Of a stretch of 64,000 nt of DNA, positions 1 through 11,194 are shown piece by piece. The position numbers and the translations under genes were made by a program. The first letter of the stretch is position 1, and each line of letters begins with the position of its first letter. The notes beneath the pieces are model-generated. The model made no database searches. It was not told the DNA's origin and saw only the letters and a program-made list of their open reading frames with translations. The DNA is from Labia minor (lineage: Eukaryota; Arthropoda; Insecta; Dermaptera; Spongiphoridae), in contig OY720347.1 in NCBI GenBank assembly GCA_963082975.1, forward strand, positions 49,166,655 to 49,230,654, read 5' to 3'.

Positions 1-342
1 CATATTAATTTTTTCTTTATTAGATTTTACGGACCGAGGGATGGATATGCGTTTTATAATTCATAAGTTTTCCCATGTTTTTATTTATTAGGATTAACTT
101 GCAATCCTTTCTGCTTTTATAAACTTAGTTTGAAAATTTTTTTAACATGAATAAAACAACCATTAGATTACCAATTTTTTTCAATTATTTCTTGTCCAAA
201 GTTAAAATTATGTATCCATAATGAATGAGTTTCCTTTAATTTTTCATTTGAAATCACTTTTAGTCACTACATTCTCTGTGGTTTCGTTTCTCCGGATGTT
301 TTTCTAGTATTTCATTTATTTCATCTTTCATCCCACCGTTGC

Positions 343-466
343 TAATTAACTAAAAAAAAACATCTAAGAATAGATGAATGTTGTTTGCTCTGGAGGTAAT
401 TTTCAAAACTTAACTCTTGTGATTTATCCAAATTAAATTTATATCATTTATAATAAAGTAAATTTG
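343..466 (+). repeat. local direct repeat, copy 1
   Basis: This block reappears at 729-860 in the same orientation. Shared landmarks in order are an AATTAACT-plus-A-run start, ACATCTAAGAATAG, TGAATGTTGTTTGCTCTGGA and an AATAAAGT(A/G)AATTTG end. The two differ by scattered substitutions and a small ATAT insertion, so the duplication is not recent. No terminal motif or target duplication was found, so a local duplication is as likely as a mobile element. Confidence 0.75.
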
Positions 467-728
467 TATCATTATTTTTCAAAATTGCCTTATTCATTCT
501 ATATATAAACAAATAAATGAATATCTCATTTTTATATTCACATAACATAACAAATGGGGTGATCAAAAAAATTTTTTTATAAAAATACTTTATCAATAAT
601 TTTTTCTTAAAAATAACTTATTAAAATTTTTTAAATTTTTTTAATAAAAATTTCTACTTTTATTTTGAATACATAAATTTTCATAGATTTATTAAATTGA
701 TTGTATATGAAAAAAATTTTAATTTTAG

Positions 729-860
729 TAATTAACTGAAAAAAAACATCTAAGAATAGTTGAATGTTGTTTGCTCTGGATGTAATTTTCAAAACTTTAC
801 TCTCTTTTGATTTATATATATCCAAATTAAATTAATATAATTTATAATAAAGTGAATTTG
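729..860 (+). repeat. local direct repeat, copy 2
   Basis: Second copy of the block at 343-466, about 260 bases downstream of the end of copy 1. It carries an extra ATATAT in the interior (about 815-824) relative to copy 1. Confidence 0.75.
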
Positions 861-3149
861 ACAAAAATCTATAATAACATTTTATTTTCAATTCATACAT
901 ACATATTATTAAAGTATATAAAAGAGAAATATTTTAAAAGGTTAATATATGTATATTTGACATTAGGTTTATAATAAGTAATATAATAGTCTTAAGCATT
1001 CAAAGTAATATATCACTTTTCATTTATTGTAATTATTTAAGAATAAATGGATTTTCATGATCATTTCACATATAAAAATTACTTTAACTTCAAAAAAATA
1101 GTTTCTCCAATTTTCTTTGTTTATATATTTATTTATTTTTATACTTCATTTTTTTCATACAAACGTGATTACATTTTTAAAGTTTAGGTAATTTCACTGA
1201 ACATTTTTCAATTTTTTTTTTACCTTTCATTGAATTGTTTCTCTTTTTTTTAAAAAAACTATCTAAATATCGTTGAGTCATTTTCTCAACCACTTTATCA
1301 AGTCACTCATTTCATTTCGTTATTAAAAGGGAAGTAATAAGTGGAGGGAAGAATTATATTCAAGTTCCCAATGCATTTTTGCATTTGCCCACTTCTGGTT
1401 CACTGGGCTCCATTCTAATTGACACCATGTCCAACTCTCCGTGCTCTCCCTGTCAGCTCTTCTCGAAATAATCGCCAATGTGTCTGTGAGTCTGTGTTTC
1501 TCGAGAGGCGTTTGGACATGTGCCCGAATAAGTGTTTGAACATTGACGTCTATTCAAAGTGAATTTTCAATTCTCTTTCTAATTTGTATTTAGTTACGGA
1601 ATTCATATTATGCAATAACATACCTAAAGAATAAATATAGAAAATAAATTATCGTATATGAAGATGAAAATAATTCAAAACTATAAGGGCTCTTCATATA
1701 ATCGATCAAATTATCATCATTTATATATTCATGTTGATGAACAACACTTCATTAATAATATAAAATAATAGCATAGCATAAAGCTTTGTCAACATAAATT
1801 TTTATAGAAAATAAACATCCTTAATATAAATTATGTGAAATGAAATCTTAATTTATTTTGTTTGAAATATTTTTTTATCTTTAAAATAATTTGATTAATT
1901 AATAAAAATAAATATTTAAAATAATTTTTAAAGAAATATGAAGTTAATTTTTAAAATTTTTGAATTTGTTGTCCAATTTATTATTGAGGCTTCTGATCAT
2001 TATTTCATTTGAAATATTTTTTACAAGTTAAAAAAAACTACATACATATGTTGAAATAAAATTTTGATAAAAGTACGTATTTACTACTAACATGTGTCTA
2101 AAATATAGAAAGTCATTGGCATTTCTTAAATTTTATTATTTTATCATTCTTCTTCTATCTTCCTTTATCTATAACCTTTATTAAATATAACAGATTTTAA
2201 ACAAATTTAATTACTTATCATTCATTAAATAAGGATCTACTCTATCTTTCCGATATAATTTCATGATTTTATCATGCCTAAAATAATTACTTCCTTCAAT
2301 GGGAAATAATCAAATAGATTTCTGATTATATATATATATAAATGACTCCTTCTATTTTTTGTTCACCTTGAAACGTATCTCCGTTTGCCATTTGGCCAAC
2401 TTGCTTGTGGTGTTGTAATATCTCGGCTCAGACCCCAATTGGATTGCATCGCACCCCTGTCACAGTGGGCAGTCGCCTAAAAAAAAGGGGGACCATCTGT
2501 GTAAAACAACTACTATCTGATTATAACTGATGATACCATTTTGTTTTGTTATTAATTAAAATAATAATATCTAACATAACATTGTTACATACAATTCATA
2601 AAATTCAAATTTAATTGTATCTATTTTTTCGATTAAATTGAAATTTATTGATGTAAAACAAAAAAGTTATTAATAAAAGAAGAATATTAAAATATTTAAA
2701 ATTATCAATATAATATATTTCATGGTTTATTAAAAATTCAAACATTTAAATTTGTTTGTAAAACTAACAATGAATTTTAAAAATTTCTATGTATTATCTA
2801 TATATTTAATACGATAGTGTCCGTCTGTACGCAAAAAACTCCAGAGCCTAAACTACAAGGAGTAAGGTAACCAAATTTTTCTGAGGTGAAGGGTACCTCA
2901 AATGATGAAAAATAAAAAAGAAATTAGAATCTTAGGTAACTCCTGAGCTGAGCTGCGGGTGTTCCATTTTCCAGAAATATATATAAAAGAGAGTGTTTGT
3001 ATGTATGTAATTTGTTTACTTTTTTGCTGTCATAGAAACAGATATATATATAATTAGAACCTCTCACCCTCTATTTAAAATTTTAAAAAATGGAGTGTTC
3101 TAGCCAAATTAAGAAATTTAAATTCTTTATGCAACATTGATAGGTAAAT

Positions 3150-3895
3150 GAATTGGACTGGAAGAGGAGACATATGATTAGAGAAATTGAGGAAAAATCA
3201 ACCGAAATGTAATTAAACAAAAAAATTCAAGAATTATGATACGGATACGACTTACATACAATTAACATACAAAATGTAGAATTTGAAAAAGTATAAATAT
3301 TTAAATACTTAAGATCTCTAATCACGAAGGATAATAATATTCGAGAAGAATTTAAATCGACGTTGTAATTGAGTAACGCTTGTTATTATGCAGTAAAGGG
3401 GCTTATCTCATCAAAGAGGATCAAAATTAAAATATATAAAACAATTATTTTTCATGTTGATCGATGACTAGGGTGACCATATTTCGAAAACACCAAACCG
3501 GGACAAACGGTATACCTTTTTTTTTAGAACTTGAGAAAATTTTGAAAAAAAAATTACGAAATGTCCTAAATATTGAAAAAACAGTAGGGTGTCCCGAAGA
3601 CAGAGCACCTAAAGACGGGACGTTTGGTCACCCTATCGATGACCCTGGGAGACGATTTGGAGTATTTGTGAGATTAATATTGTTCACAGCATTTATAGGC
3701 CAAAGAAGATGAGGTCACAGGGGGATGGCGGAGATGTCATAACGAGATAGGTGGGTGGACAATGAAGGAAGGGAGAGATGGGACAGGGTAGGATTTGGTT
3801 GTAGCTCAGGATAGGGACGCTTAGAGAAATGTGGATGCTGCGGCTAAGAACTTTCGAAAACTGTAGAGACACAGAGTTAGATAAATACAATAATA
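3150..3895 (+). pseudogene. LINE reverse transcriptase C-terminal fragment (copy A)
   Basis: Decayed 3' part of a non-LTR retrotransposon. It is recognised by similarity to the fragments at 18020, 56424 and 58105: the segments matching KYLG.ITKDNNIREEF, then the TLGD...RRIYGPKK region and the WRR segment occur in the same order. The catalytic YADD position is degenerate here (about 3236-3250) and reading frames are broken many times. A hAT MITE splits it at 3469-3635. After the coding part the sequence runs to a GATAAATACAATAATA tail, probably the LINE 3' end. The clade is not assigned. It lies inside the Helitron at 2797-4100. Confidence 0.7.
3469..3635. mobile_element. hAT-type MITE, 167 bp, with perfect 8-bp TSD
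   Basis: The termini are TAGGGTGACCATA and its inverse TTTGGTCACCCTA, a near-perfect terminal inverted repeat of about 11-13 bp. The flanks are an exact 8-base duplication, TCGATGAC, at 3461-3468 and 3636-3643. An 8-bp TSD with this kind of terminus is the hAT superfamily signature. It is non-autonomous; the open frame crossing it is chance. The insertion is inside a LINE fragment, whose sequence resumes directly after the second TSD. Confidence 0.88.
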
Positions 3896-4100
3896 ATATA
3901 TAATTAATTTACTGATTAAATCAAATAATATTTTACAAGAAAACAAATACATGTCTTATCTACTTATACTGATTGAAACAAAATGGATGAAAACCTTTTA
4001 CATACTGACTTTCAACCAAATACTATGTATCACTCGGGGATACAGGGGGCGGAGCCCCCGTCTAGGTGTGAAGAGCGCCGAAGGCGCTCGGAGCAGCTAG

Positions 4101-6693
4101 TTATATTTTAAAATGGTTGAATGGAAGGATGATAGAGAAGAGGAAGTAGCTCTCTATTATTATCATAGAAAGTTCTCCAATAATTTTAACATAAAACACA
4201 AAAACATTTAATATTATTTTATAACGTTTTTATCAATTTCACTTCATGTCTGTTTGTCTGTTCGCTCTTATGACAAATTAAAATCGATTTTTGATCAACT
4301 TTAAATTCAAAACTATTGTAATAATTACCAACTACCGTAGACTTAATACTATTATAATAATGGTAATATTATTATATAAATTGTTTATATTCAGATGATT
4401 AATATTAAAACATCATTTCAAATGTATCTATTTATTTTTCTTTTAGATTCTATTCATATATTCATTGATCACTAAATGAAAAGATGCTTTGCTCCATTAA
4501 TTATGATTTTATTTGAACATTAATCACCTCTTAAGATCAAGCTATTTTTTAATGACTTATATTAATAATAACCTTGAATTTTTTTTTTAATCATATCTAT
4601 TTCTTTTTTTCTTTTTGTTCATCTCAATGAGATTGCCATCATTGAGATATAGTACATATTATTAGCTTTATACCATTTCGACATTACATTTGGATAAAAT
4701 AGATTAGATGTCTTCGTGAGATTTTTTTCATTAGACACGCATTTCACCTTTTTTATTGTCATGCAATTTGTTTAGAAACTGATAAACAGGTGCGAAATCA
4801 TCACACTCCTTTCATTTATTAAATTCAATAATATAAAAAAACTATTCAATTTATTTACAATTTAATTTAATTTCAAAATTAAGATTATAATATACCAATT
4901 TATATGTATTTTTTATGTTTATGTTTTTATATATGTTTATTTATGTTTATTATATATACTCTAACTTCACATACTATTACTTACATACATTAATGAATAT
5001 AATACATTTTAATATCATATTTTAATATAGAAAATTAATTTTTTTTTTCAATATTCTACATATTTAGTATTTCATTTTACTTTGAATTTTAAAAATAATT
5101 ATTATTTTTAATAATTTTTAAACCAAATACTATCTAAAGCTATTTTTAAAATCATACTAAAATCATTCCTATGTAAATACATAGACTAATTAAGAAATAC
5201 ATGGGAGTTTTCTCAAACTATTTATTAATTCATAATTTATTTTATATTATTTTATAAGGAGAGGGAGGTTGCCTAATCACAAGCTTGCTATTTTCTTCGA
5301 TAATGTTTTAAAGATGAGAATCTCTAAACATCTTAAAATTAGCCTTTTATTCATCAGTATTATTTAGCATATATACTATTTTATTTATACTACTTATTGA
5401 ATTAAAATAATAGTTATATCTATTTTAAATTGAAAATCTTCTAAAAAAAACAATTATATATTTTCATTTTTAAATTACAATCTAAATTAAATCAATGCAT
5501 AATTAATTCAATTTTTTAAATCCTTTATCCTTTAAAATATCTTTTTTATTAATTGTAATTATAAGAGAATATAAAAATATATTTATAAATATAACACTTA
5601 CGTTATATTATTATTACCATTATTATTATTATTATTATTAGATTTAACTGGAAATGTGAAACACAATCGACTGTAAGCGTTGTAGTTCTATTTGCTTTCC
5701 AAATGGATGATTTGACTCTCTTATCTGAGTTTTTACTGATAAAGATAATCGTTGGGCGCCAGTCTACGTATCTAAAAATGCGATATAAGCAAATCTCTTT
5801 TTTACGCTAGGTGGGCAATTTTTATTAATTTCTTTTTATTATTGAAATTTGTTGCACAAATAGGATCGGATTTTATATTATTTTATTCTATATTTTTAAT
5901 TTCATGACATATCATACAATCATCAAAAATTTAAATGACCAAAATCTTAACAATAAATAAAATTATTTTAAAGTATAGTTATTAGATTATATTTCATTTA
6001 ATTATTACGATTAGGTCATTTAATAAACACAATTATTTATAGATAAATACTAGTGTATTCCTTAATTTTGAAAGAAAAACAAGATTTTTATTATTATTAT
6101 TATTATTATTATTGACATCTAGAAATCCTCAACACTTTTTAGTATAATTCAATGACTATATCTTCGATTATTTTTCTTTTAAATATATAAAAAAAAACCA
6201 ATTGGCCTAATATTTAAATTAATTATTAATCAATTTTTTAACTAAAATTGAAAAAAATAATAATTATTTTTTTTTTTTTAAATATTTTTTAAAGATAAAA
6301 TAATGTATAAGTATTTTTTTATAGTTAACGCTTAGGAATCATCTAAATCTACTTGTTTAATATTATCCTATATTAATTAATCCCCAAAGTTATAAGTATT
6401 AATGAATTTCTAATAATTATTAATCAAAGTTTTATAAAACATAATAAACCGTTTTATTTGATTTAGAAATATTATCTTGATTTAAGTATTTCAGCCCATA
6501 GTAATAAACGAGGGAAGAAAGGTGTCACAATCTCCTCTTATACTCATTCTTAGAGAATTCAATAGAACATAAAGGAAATTTATACTACAAGCTCATAATC
6601 ATATTTATTTCAAAAACCTAATTTGTTTTCTTTTTAAATTTTTGTTTTTTGCACATTATTTAAAATTAATTTTAACGCTTCTTTATTCATATA
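4101..6693. other. AT-rich gene-free stretch
   Basis: No supportable gene. Contains a short repeat related to 32565 (listed separately), ATT runs near 5610-5640 and 6088-6113, and one higher-complexity patch at about 5640-5815 with a frame of roughly 55 codons on the plus strand that ends at the TAG near 5810. Nothing in that patch is recognised. Confidence 0.55.
4212..4300 (+). repeat. short dispersed repeat with TGTCTG run, copy 1
   Basis: Matches 32565-32672 in the same orientation: TTTTATAACGTTTTT, TCAATTTCACTT, a TGTCTG-type microsatellite, then GCTCTT(A/T)TGACAAATT and AAATCGA. The microsatellite differs in length between copies. This could be the 5' end of another Helentron-like family, because such elements carry internal microsatellites, but no terminal structure was found. 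Confidence 0.6.
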
Positions 6694-7426
6694 CAGTGGT
6701 GCCTCACACAACGAACTTAATTCGTTCCAGGAGCAAGTTCGTTATGCGAAAAGTTCGTTATAAAAAACCACCCCTGCTGGCTTTGAATTCTTCATCATTA
6801 TCTTGATTGCTGCTACTTCCAGGGACGTTTTTCTTTAGATCGTCATAAATTCTCTTGGCTTTTTGACAGATAATATTTTGGGTTGTTACGTCACCTTTCA
6901 CCCGCCTGTCCTTAATCCAAATCGCTAATAGCCTCTCCATTTCCTCGTGGATTGAAGACCTATGTTTTTCATGAAATAATTTTGATACTCCTATGGCTAC
7001 TTTGGCTGATTTGATTGCATCCTTATTTGTCAAAATGGTGTAAATAGTGGTCTTGCTTTGACGAGGTCACACTGTTTTACCCCAGATTCACTCCTTATAA
7101 TTATTTCCTGTTTTATTTCAACAGAAATCACCTTCCTGCTTTTTTTCGAAGCCATGATATAAAAAAAATATTGAATGATAGTGATAATTGAATATGGTAA
7201 TGAAGAACGATTGCCGCGATACGTTTTTAAGTTAAGTGCAGTGACTATAATGACTGCCTACAGTGCCTGCGCAAGGGGATGCAATACAACGGCAGCGATC
7301 GTGGAAGCTCGGGCGAGTTCGTTGTGTGAAACGAAGTTCGTTGTATGAATCATGAAATTTAGTTTATTATGGTTCGTTGTGTGCAGCGTTCGCTTTGCGA
7401 GGCTTTCGTTATGCGAGGCACCACTG
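6694..7426 (-). mobile_element. Tigger/pogo-type element, internally deleted
   Basis: Terminal inverted repeats start CAGTGGTGCCTC at both ends (6694 and, inverted, 7426) and continue as imperfect (G/A)CATAACGAA-type repeats for about 25-35 bases. TA dinucleotides flank both ends (6692-6693 and 7427-7428), as expected for the Tc1/mariner/pogo group. The only coding content is the N-terminal part of a Tigger-like transposase on the minus strand. The DDE catalytic domain is absent, so the 733-bp element is non-autonomous. Confidence 0.85.
6758..7155 (-). pseudogene. Tigger-like transposase, N-terminal DNA-binding part only
   Basis: Start ATG at 7155-7153 gives MASKKSRKVISVEIKQEI, then a helix-turn-helix segment (ESGVKQCDLVKAR). 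A one-base-type frame change near 7040-7060 is needed to continue into TTIYTILTNKDAIKSAK. The downstream part (6758-7033) reads LLAIWIKDRR, IICQKAKRIYDDLKK and ends EEFKASRGGFL, close to the CENP-B-type second HTH of Tigger/jerky proteins, where FKASRGW is typical. Just after this motif the reading runs into the terminal repeat and stops. In the family this domain binds the element ends; the nuclease domain is missing here. Identification is from motif memory, without a search. Confidence 0.75.
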
Positions 7427-7546
7427 TATCCATGATTGTCTACTATATGCAAGTTTTTATCTAAAATTGTGTCGAAGTAGTAATATGTGCAAGGGATATG
7501 GGCGTGCGTTTTAATTCGGCTTAACAGTAAAAAATTGAAACCCTCA

Positions 7547-7560
7547 CCCCCCCCCCCCCC
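7547..7560. repeat. poly-C tract (C14)
   Basis: Fourteen C in a row. Rare in this AT-rich sequence and prone to length error in sequencing. A second, longer one is at 43767-43783. Confidence 0.95.
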
Positions 7561-8389
7561 AAACAATTTAGTAAGACCAGAGAAGTATTCATGGTTCAGA
7601 CTTATGTAAATATATTATTTAAGTTAAGTACTCTTTTAATTCTTAAAACTTATATATATATATATATTTAAACTTTTCAACTTTTCAACTTTATGAGTTT
7701 TTATTTTTGTATTACAAGTCCCCCACATCGGTTCCGCAATCACCACTTCTGTTAAGGATGTTGCGGAAAAGTTGGCTTTTTAATTTTTATAAATTTTAGT
7801 AGTTCTTTAAGAATAAAACTGTAATTTATGCTAATGGTATGTAATAGTCCTAGGTCCCATTAACACCAATAATCTTGTCATAATAGACAAAACCCAAATT
7901 GTGCGTCATATCCCTCCGCTTTACCTAATGTTTTTTTTAAATTACTAAAATATTAAATAATTAAATATATTAAATAATTTTAATAATTATGCTATTTATA
8001 ATTATTTGGTTAGATGTTTGCCATTCGAAATTGCTAAATTTGAAAATTATTCTAATATAGTAATTAATCATCCTGTTTAAAAATATTAAGATAAATTAAA
8101 AATTTAAGTAAAAAAGTAAAATTTATGTCTGGATTACACTAAAGGGATATAATTTTTCATCATCAATCAATGTTTTTTCAATATGTTTGTAAACATATTC
8201 TATATTCGCTTTAGCCCCATTCTCTGAAATGATTATTTATAAAACGAGATTCTGCCAAGAATTTCTTATGCAAAACGTGTTTCAGACGACCTTTAAAAAT
8301 ATTCGTAAAATACGACGCCAAGTCTTAAAAAATTTTTGTTAATAAATTCGACAAAAAGATATAACAACATACCAATAACTAAGATTGTT

Positions 8390-8601
8390 CTAATGAAGTG
8401 GAAGATCCAAGTATCTCAACTGTTGGTCATGAGGTCTTAAAACAGAAGACTGTGAATGGAGAAGTTTGGCCACTTTGGATCGATCGTTCCAATACGTGAC
8501 CGGGTTTTGAAACCCACCCAAGAACGGGTCTTTTGCTGATACCGCAGTTGGCATTCCATTATCAAAGATCCTACCTTCAATATCCAATAACCACAAACGT
8601 A
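8390..8601 (-). CDS. possible terminal exon, unknown protein
   Basis: A minus-strand frame of about 70 codons in a patch clearly richer in G and C than its surroundings. It reads RLWLLDIEGRIFDNGMP near the start, PFLGGFQNPVTYWNDRSK in the middle and ends RYLDLPLH then a stop (8390-8392). A stop lies just upstream in frame, and an AAATAAG acceptor-like site at about 8603 would let it be a last exon, though the pyrimidine tract there is weak. The family is not recognised. The plus strand of the same patch is open for only about 43 codons. It may instead be a fragment of an unknown repeat. Confidence 0.3.
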
Positions 8602-9351
8602 CCTTATTTGTTATTTAGTTGTATTGGGATTTATTTAAAAAGTGAAACAATTCTTTTCAAAATATTATGAATACAAAATAGTATCACACTAAACATCTTT
8701 TTTTATATAATAATTTTCAAAATATACTAGTTTTATATATTGATATATATATATATATCACTTTTGAAATATAATAATATTTAACTACCAATAATTTCAT
8801 ATTTAAATGAATAAGAAATTATTTTGTGGTATTACAGAAAGAATATCAAAAAATCTAAATTTAAAATAAAATTAATTATTTTAAGATTTAGTTTACATTA
8901 GTTAAAGTTAGTTAAACTTAAAAATAATTTTGATTTTGCTTTTCTAAAAGAATTATCTATCAACGTAATTATAAAATTTAGTAATACTTGTATTATAGTT
9001 GTGATTATACTTGTGGATGAAATGGTATTTTATTTCTTTTATTATTTTTAAATATATTTTTTATCCAATTTTGAAATCAACTCTTTTATCTGTATGGGAA
9101 ATTATAAAAAAATAATAATAATCGGTTCATATCTGCCTCACGAATGATCTGGCTCATCTGGGAAAACTATTTTCCCTGGCATCCCTGAATAATCCTCTTC
9201 TATCTGCTTCTAAAATCAGAAAAGAAAAATTCAACCGACGAGTAGGTATTTGAAACTGTAAACTGAACATCACATACTTTTTCGTATGAATTTATGGTAT
9301 TCTATTTATTTTAATGTTAAAATAAAAATGATATTTTTTTATTAACCAACT

Positions 9352-11194
9352 TTAACCCTTTGCACTCCTAATTTTTTTTTTTTTTACCAACCAACAACTC
9401 CTCAATTCATTTGCAAAATAGATAAAAAAAATAGTGTCTCAATAAAAGCTTGTGTTGTAACAGTGCAGAGTGTGTAACAAATATTTTTTCGATTATATTA
9501 ACTAGTAGGATAGTAAAGAATGATAAATTTATATATTTGACCAATTTATTTACCTTAATTATTTATAATTTTTCATAGTATGATAATTTTTAAAACATTC
9601 TCCTGGATGAAGACCGGGTTTCCTATCACAAGTATCACAATAGAATGTTGTTTCTTTTCTCCCTCCTTTGATTTTTCGATTGGAACATACCATACAGTCT
9701 TTGTGTTTTGTATGAGAAAAAATAAAATGAGTCTTCCCATCTAAACGTTGAATAGTATCATCTGTAGACAATCGGCCGGGTTTTTGTGTAGGAGCGCGAA
9801 AGTCTTTGATTAGACTCATCAATAAATTTTCTCTAAAATTTGTATGTGACATCTTTGTGATATTTTCCTTTCTAGAATATTCATTGAATAAAATGTATGA
9901 GTTCACAATGGATGTTTCCAATCCCCAGAAAAATAACTTCCGACTGTAGATTCGTCAATTGCCAAATTTTCACGAGGTATATAATTTTCCATAAATTTTT
10001 GGTTTAGGTAATCCAGAAAGTTACTCACTCTTTCTATCCTTGTCCTCGTCGTTCGAGTGTTTGGTGAAATTGTTTCCAAATGTAGTGACCAAAATATTTG
10101 GAAAAAACGTTTGCGTGAAAAAATTGTTCTAAAAAATGACATCTTCAAATGAAATGCTCGAGACCAATATGATTCCAAAGTTGGTGAAACAACAAGGCCC
10201 ATATTTATGATGACTCCAATAAAGGCTCTCATTTCACTCTCTGTTACATCTTTCCAATTTTGCCAAATGGAATATTTGCTCAGTGTTTTTTCTGATATTA
10301 TTTTTGCTGCGTATGCATTAGTTTCACTCACTATTTTTTTTATTAGAGTAGAAGTAAAAAACAACTCAAAAAATTCTAGAGGTGATGTGCAACTGGATGG
10401 AACTTTTGGTCCAACAACATTTTGGCCAACTGAAAATTTTATGTTATGATGATAATTGTCATCTTCAGTGACATTTGTCCATAAAGTTGCATCATTTCCA
10501 ACAAACTGCCTATTATATGTAGAAATAGATGGTTGCTCATTGCTATACTCATCATCACTTATAAGTCTTCTAACTTTTCTTCTTTTTCTTACAATAATAT
10601 CTTCGTCAGAACTGGTCTCGGTTTGAATAACCGAAAACAATGGCTCAGACGTTTTAGTAAAATTTGTATCATCTTCCAATAATCCAAGTTCATTATCTAT
10701 TTGAGTCATATATTCGTCGTCACTACTTTCATATTCATTGGTGAATGTTTGTTTTCTCTTGATTCGGGGCATCTTAATTTTTATACTTTTTAGCACATAA
10801 AATAAATAAATATAACGGTTCAATTATTATAATAATAAAATTTTAATTAAAATATACGTTTTTATGTAAACAAAATATCAAAGACGACAAAAAACACGAT
10901 TTTCATCTAAAGCGAAGAGAACTTGCTTTCCTGAGGACAGTACTACAAATGACTCTAGATTCTAATGTAAAAAGAAAACTAAAAAGTATTTTAAAATTAT
11001 CTAAATTGGTCAAATATAATAAATTTAATCTTTATTTACAAAGTACAAAATATTTGAAAGAAAAAAAAATAGATTTAAACATTTTAAATTATTTTTGAAA
11101 TTAAAATGTATAATGTCGAGTCTAGCTCGACAAAGGAGTTGGTGTAAGAAATATGATGTCGAGCCACACTCGACATAGGAGTCCTAAGGGTTAA
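9352..11194 (-). mobile_element. piggyBac element, internally deleted
   Basis: Both ends are TTAA followed by a terminal inverted repeat: CCCTTTGCACTCCTA on the left (9356) and, inverted, CCCTTAGGACTCCTA on the right, 13 of 15 identical. TTAA target sites are 9352-9355 and 11191-11194. Near the right end two GTCGAG...CTCGAC palindromes (about 11115-11132 and 11158-11174) look like subterminal transposase-binding repeats. The transposase on the minus strand has lost its central catalytic part, so the element is non-autonomous unless helped in trans. Confidence 0.9.
9559..10772 (-). pseudogene. piggyBac transposase with catalytic core deleted
   Basis: Probable start ATG at 10772 (MPRIKRKQTF); an upstream in-frame ATG at 10823 is also possible. 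An acidic N-terminus with serine/aspartate runs leads into the piggyBac fold (SPLEFFELFFTSTLI, then W.NWKDVTESEMRAFIGVII) and the first catalytic Asp in NLAIDES. At about 9940-9945 the sequence jumps, with a frame change, to the C-terminal segment RKLFFWGLETSIVNSY. It then continues to the cysteine-rich end (CMVC, CDTC, LHPGECF). The second and third catalytic aspartates are gone. The family is usually near 590 residues; about 400 remain in two frames. The tail binds element ends in known members. Confidence 0.88.

Larger units (their letters stand above)
1..2796. other. AT-rich gene-free stretch
   Basis: No supportable gene. The only internal structure seen is a direct repeat (343-466 and 729-860, listed separately). 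A higher-complexity patch at about 1360-1540 and another at about 2385-2500 stand out from the AT background but carry no open frame that I recognise; they could be conserved non-coding DNA or old repeat debris. Confidence 0.6.
2797..4100 (+). mobile_element. Helitron (non-autonomous) with LINE cargo
   Basis: The 3' end is diagnostic of a Helitron: a 7-bp stem GAGCGCC/GGCGCTC (4073-4079 and 4083-4089, loop GAA), then seven bases and CTAG (4097-4100) followed by host T. A second perfect hairpin, GGGGGC/GCCCCC, sits at 4045-4059. The proposed 5' end is A followed by TCTATATATTTAATACG at 2797, leading into a GTCCGTCTG motif; it resembles the 5' end of the second Helitron at 55830, but is less certain than the 3' end. 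No Rep/helicase frame is present. The interior holds a LINE fragment (3150-3895) interrupted by a hAT MITE. The 3' end is firm; the 5' end could be later. Confidence 0.65.
7427..9351. other. AT-rich stretch with one possible exon
   Basis: Holds a C14 run (7547-7560), a short TA microsatellite (about 7650-7670), a possible exon at 8390-8601 (listed separately), and a higher-complexity patch at 9121-9245. That patch has a plus-strand open frame containing NDLAHLGKLFSLASLNN and then a GTAGGT donor-like site near 9241; too weak to call as an exon. Confidence 0.5.

Noticed and set aside
3464..3712. 82-codon plus-strand frame
   Set aside because: It crosses the hAT MITE and its junctions with the LINE; a chance frame over two elements.
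7258..7566. 102-codon minus-strand frame
   Set aside because: Spans the Tigger terminal repeat and a poly-C run (giving a Gly run); not protein-like.
10207..10449. 80-codon plus-strand frame
   Set aside because: Antisense shadow of the piggyBac transposase.
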